The position numbers and the translations under genes were made by a program. The notes below the pieces were generated by a model that made no database searches, had not been told where the DNA came from, and worked only from the letters and a program-made list of their open reading frames with translations. A DNA stretch of 64,000 bases from Desulfobulbus alkaliphilus (GTDB lineage Bacteria; Desulfobacterota; Desulfobulbia; Desulfobulbales; Desulfobulbaceae), in contig NZ_JAFFQC010000018.1 of NCBI RefSeq assembly GCF_016918545.1, positions 17,858 through 81,857 of the forward strand, given 5' to 3'. Positions 61,027-64,000 of the stretch are shown here, piece after piece (the first letter of the stretch is position 1; each line of letters begins with the position of its first letter).

Positions 61027-62982
61027 TCAAAACCGATCAGTAGGAGCAAGGACATACTGGTCGAACCCCTCGGAACTGGAAGGCGAGGTATCGATGAAGA
61101 CCTGGGTGCTGTAGGCCTTGATCGGCAACCTGGTCACCCTGGATCCGTTTGTTTCCTGACTACGTACATACTGCAGCAAAGCGTCGGCATGATCGAGATC
61201 GACATTGACCCGCCGATCACTACCGATTCCCTTGAATGTCGTATAATAATCCTTGCCATCGGCAAGATAAGAAATAGTGATCACCTTATAGATTCTGTTC
61301 AGATCAATGGGCCGATAAAGACCATCCTCATCCTTGATTTCAAGGTTGGTGAATCGCGCTCCCTTGGGTTGGTTCAAATCAAGATGCCAGCGCAAGCCAC
61401 CAGCATAAGGGTAACTGCCGGATGCGACGTTGCCAATATTGATAACGGCATCGATGGCATCTTCCAGGACAGCCTTGATTTCATCGCCGGTGATATTCAG
61501 TTGCACCAGGGTGTTGGCAAAAGGCAGGACCGTATACACATCCTGAACGGTTATCCTGCCAGCCGGTATATCGGCACGAACAGCTCCACCATTAAGAATG
61601 GAAATTTCAGCTTGAAAAAATTCCCTGCCCTGCCACAGGAAGGCTTCAGCGACAAGCTGCTGCACATCGCCACCATGGGCGTTCACCCTCTCGTTTCGGT
61701 TGCAGAGATCTCCCAGGCTTGACCTTGAAATATCGCGTTTTGCGCCAGGAACCCGGCGTAAGCAGAGGTTGTTGGCAGCACTGCCGATGACCATGTCGCC
61801 AAGCTCTCGTTTTTGTTTGGCATAAGGTGCCAGGATATCACTTGCGGCTGCGTCTGGAACGGTGATTCGCAACACATCTCCGGTGGCGATATCGGCTTGA
61901 ATGGCTGCCGACTCTGCCGGGGTCAGCGAGACGTCTGTTGCCTGGGGCCGGCTGAACTCATCGCCGATCAGGACCCATGGTGTGCCGGTACAGGATGTGA
62001 CCCCACCGTATTCATCAAAATGCACCCGCAACTCGCCGGCCACGGCGGTGTATTGCCAGGCCTGAACAATACAGACAGGGTTCCCATCTCTGTCGGTGCC
62101 ATGGGTGGGATAGGGTCCGGCTGGTGACATGCCGTATTCCTGCAATATCTCGGGCCCCAGCAAGGTGTGCGTATCTCCACCGACCACCACATCTACCCCG
62201 CTGAGTTGTTCCACCAGCGCCCTGTCAGCCTCGTAGCCGATATGGGTGGCAAGAATGATTATATCGACGCCCGCTGCCCGCAAACGATCGATCTCATTTT
62301 GCGCCGCCGTGGCTTCATCAATGAAATGGGTTCCAGGATCCGGTCGGGATGCATTCTGGGTCTTGCCGGCCACTGTCAAACCGATGATACCGATTTCATG
62401 GCCACCACGTTCGAGAATAACCGAAGGCTGTATCAATTCCGATGCTTCAGCCAAGGGGGACTCGGGACCGAAACGGACGTTGGCGCTGAGCAGTGCGGTC
62501 CTGCATGGATCATCGTGCAGATACTCGGCAAACTTCTTTAGCCCCGCATCTCCATGGTCGAATTCATGATTGCCAACGGCCATGACATCAAAACAGACCG
62601 TGTTCATCATTTCGGCATCAGCCCGACCCTCGGTCAGGGTGTAGTACAAATCGCCGGTTATGGCATCACCGCTATGTATCGTGATAACATGCTCGGCTTG
62701 TGCCTCCATCTCTTTAAACGCGGCGGTTATTCTGGGAAAACCACCCAGTTCGGTCCTGATCGCCTCCCGCTTGCCTTTGGCCGTGGCCAATTGCAGAGTG
62801 ATTGTCCGTGCATCGAGATGGGAATGGTGATCGTTCATGTGCAAAATCGTCAAAACTATTGGTTCGGAGACGACTGTGCTGCCCGGAGGGATCTGTTTGC
62901 CGCTGTGGTCAACGCACCCGGCAAAAAGGAACGCACAAACCAGGATCATGACCTGTACATGATTTTTTATTATTCTACTCAT
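61027..62982 (-). CDS. Lipoprotein 5'-nucleotidase / metallophosphoesterase
   Basis: About 650 residues. A lipoprotein signal (VMILVCAFLFAGCVDHSG, lipobox cysteine near residue 22) places it on the outer face of a membrane. The calcineurin-like domain shows HMNDHHSHLD, HSGDAITGDLYY, AVGNHEFDHGD, LATHIGYEAD and GGDTHTLLG for the two metals. The C-terminal 5'-nucleotidase domain begins near residue 430 and includes NGGAVRADIPAGRITVQDVYTVLPFAN. It hydrolyses nucleotides or related phosphate esters in the periplasm. AAGGAG lies 11 nt before ATG 62982. Confidence 0.92.
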   Translation of the reverse strand: MSRIIKNHVQVMILVCAFLFAGCVDHSGKQIPPGSTVVSEPIVLTILHMNDHHSHLDARTITLQLATAKGKREAIRTELGGFPRITAAFKEMEAQAEHVITIHSGDAITGDLYYTLTEGRADAEMMNTVCFDVMAVGNHEFDHGDAGLKKFAEYLHDDPCRTALLSANVRFGPESPLAEASELIQPSVILERGGHEIGIIGLTVAGKTQNASRPDPGTHFIDEATAAQNEIDRLRAAGVDIIILATHIGYEADRALVEQLSGVDVVVGGDTHTLLGPEILQEYGMSPAGPYPTHGTDRDGNPVCIVQAWQYTAVAGELRVHFDEYGGVTSCTGTPWVLIGDEFSRPQATDVSLTPAESAAIQADIATGDVLRITVPDAAASDILAPYAKQKRELGDMVIGSAANNLCLRRVPGAKRDISRSSLGDLCNRNERVNAHGGDVQQLVAEAFLWQGREFFQAEISILNGGAVRADIPAGRITVQDVYTVLPFANTLVQLNITGDEIKAVLEDAIDAVINIGNVASGSYPYAGGLRWHLDLNQPKGARFTNLEIKDEDGLYRPIDLNRIYKVITISYLADGKDYYTTFKGIGSDRRVNVDLDHADALLQYVRSQETNGSRVTRLPIKAYSTQVFIDTSPSSSEGFDQYVLAPTDRF

Positions 62983-63010
62983 GGCCTGAAGGACTCCTTT
63001 CTCTGCATGC

Positions 63011-63040
63011 AAGATACAAATTCGAAAATAATTTTGACAA
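63011..63040 (-). promoter_or_regulatory. Candidate promoter of the nucleotidase gene
   Basis: On the minus strand TTGTCA (63035-63040), 18 nt, TATCTT (63011-63016), about 30 nt upstream of the start. This was judged by eye. Confidence 0.4.
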
Positions 63041-63189
63041 AGGCATTGAGCCGCTTATACAATGACTGTACAAAAATGAGGATCCTTTAGTAGCAAGGAT
63101 ACAGGTTTATTCATGCCTGTCGAGAAATATTTATTTTTCTCGGACTCTTGCCGACCTACCAATTTACGCCTTAAAACATGAAGTATACT

Positions 63190-63225
63190 TTGAACCCGTG
63201 ACGATCGGACGCTTACGGATTCAGG
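63190..63225. repeat. Repeat family A, minimal copy of joined ends
   Basis: TTGAACCCGTGACGATCGGACGCTTACGG and ATTCAGG: the two ends joined with no hairpin and no promoter-like core, similar to 55804-55840. It lies between the nucleotidase and the small STAS-like gene. Confidence 0.6.
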
Positions 63226-63277
63226 GATAAGCGCAAAATCCTAAATTCATTGATAAAATCCTGAAAAAAGTGATTGC

Positions 63278-63583
63278 ATGGCGGATTACAAGTCAAAGGT
63301 GAAAGCGGTCGCTGATATCGCCAAAAACAGATTGTATCTCACCTTATCAGGCAATATCGACGCAAAAGCATTGAACGTATTATACACGGACGTCCGCTTC
63401 TGCGTGGCTGATCTGCAGCCGGGGTTCATTGTCATTGACGACACTTCCGACTGTAATCTCATGTATCTCAGCGGCCTGCCTATCTACAAAAAAATCATGG
63501 ACTACCTCGTTGTGAACAAGGTGGGTGAGATTATCCGAGTAGTTGCAGTGGCGCAAGATAAATCGGACAAAAATTCACCTTAA
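63278..63583 (+). CDS. Small hypothetical protein, possible STAS/SpoIIAA-like fold
   Basis: A 101-residue protein (ADYKSKVKAVADIAKNRLYL, then TLSGNIDAKALNVLYTDVRF). The alternating strand/helix pattern resembles SpoIIAA-like or STAS proteins; this is weak. The last residues (AQDKSDKNSP) lie at the boundary with the transposase end, so the original C-terminus may have been changed by an insertion. Function unknown. Confidence 0.5.
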   Translation: MADYKSKVKAVADIAKNRLYLTLSGNIDAKALNVLYTDVRFCVADLQPGFIVIDDTSDCNLMYLSGLPIYKKIMDYLVVNKVGEIIRVVAVAQDKSDKNSP

Positions 63584-64000
63584 TTCCCCCACACCTCCCG
63601 ATTAAGTTGAGCGACCCTTCGCAAGGGCCGCATGCCGAAGAAGGCGAGTCTGGTGAGCACTTCTTTGGTGCTCATCGCCTCTGCCTTCACTGCCTGTTTG
63701 ACCACCTCCCAGATGGGCCGTGATGGAGGGGGGGGCTGCGGTTTGTCCTCTTCCTCCTGGCGATACCGCTCTATTTTCTGCCGACGGCATTCCTCTTCAC
63801 CCCGCTGCACATCGGCTGGCGTTACCCCTCCCAGCGCCGGCCTGGGGATGACCTCATTGAGGAGGTGGACGGCGGTCGCCGCCACCTCGATGGCCTGTTC
63901 AAGCAGATTTTTTTCTTTATCCGCCGCAGTTGCCGGACGTGATTCCCACTGGGTGTAGAAGACGTTTTTGAACTCCTTGCAACCGCACTCCACCGCGCCG
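63580..64000 (-). CDS. C-terminal part of an integrase-core transposase (continues past the window)
   Basis: The frame enters from beyond 64000 and reads AVECGCKEFKNVFYTQWESR, then LLNEVIPRPALGGVTPADVQRGEEECRR. The NE-x-PRPALGGVTPADV block is typical of the end of the rve catalytic core in DDE transposases. A proline-rich stretch and a basic tail follow. Its stop overlaps the stop of the STAS-like gene. The IS family cannot be named from this part, and no terminal inverted repeat was identified. Confidence 0.65.
   Translation of the reverse strand, partial: GAVECGCKEFKNVFYTQWESRPATAADKEKNLLEQAIEVAATAVHLLNEVIPRPALGGVTPADVQRGEEECRRQKIERYRQEEEDKPQPPPPSRPIWEVVKQAVKAEAMSTKEVLTRLAFFGMRPLRRVAQLNREVWGN

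Overview
The window reads as a chromosomal segment of a strictly anaerobic Gram-negative bacterium, most likely a Desulfobacterota member close to the Desulfobulbales. This is inferred from gene content and order: a ferredoxin-linked 2-oxoacid oxidoreductase with a coupled iron-sulfur flavoprotein, lysC followed directly by cimA, a DUF4911 gene in front of miaB, YeeE/YedE sulfur-type transporters, and many radical SAM enzymes. No rRNA, tRNA, CRISPR array or prophage was seen, and no dsr/apr genes lie here, so the taxonomic call is inference.

Layout. 1-2030: end of an operon with a GCS2-type ligase and an N-formylglutamate amidohydrolase. 2270-5129 (minus): htpX, an outer-membrane-like protein and a GNAT acetyltransferase. 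5406-16465 (minus): a long lipid/pyruvate operon in transcription order acsA-like, E1 alpha, E1 beta, E2, ACP, lipB, a three-domain ACP/FAAL/PlsC protein and a long-chain acyl-CoA ligase. 17119-19419 (minus): a YeeE/YedE pair and a baeRF-like protein. 19709-20808: a metal-efflux permease split by a frameshift. 22164-25613: ferredoxin, KorABC-like subunits and an Isf-like flavoprotein. 26930-30834 (minus): rlmN, a radical SAM gene, serC and trmL. 31331-37432: lysC, cimA, a HhH protein, miaA and recJ. 37762-42511: purB, DUF4911, miaB, a PHP phosphoesterase and a second copy of the radical SAM gene. 43157-48786: a sucrose cluster (fructokinase, fused sucrose-phosphate synthase/phosphatase, sucrose synthase). 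49031-51246 (minus): dikinase/PEP synthase regulator, a small diheme cytochrome and a geranylgeranyl-reductase-type flavoprotein. 51844-58603: pepN and an FbpABC iron transporter. 58503-62982 (minus): a sodium:solute symporter, an isochorismatase-like hydrolase and a lipoprotein 5'-nucleotidase. The right edge holds a small STAS-like protein and the end of a transposase.

Two signals stand out. First, an intergenic repeat (family A) occurs about 16 times. Three full copies are 218 bp and one is 215 bp; half-length copies are 105-121 bp; some copies are only fused ends. It has inverted ends, a long hairpin in the full copies, and a conserved promoter-like core (TTNTCA, 16 nt, TATAAT) in most copies that keep the right half. 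In five cases its right end lies 24-50 nt upstream of a start codon on the same strand. A second, rarer family (B) tends to sit beside A. Second, the operon at 7546-16465 pairs a pyruvate-dehydrogenase-type complex with its own ACP, octanoyltransferase and an ACP-loading fatty-acid ligase. This could be a self-contained lipoylation and acyl-activation module.
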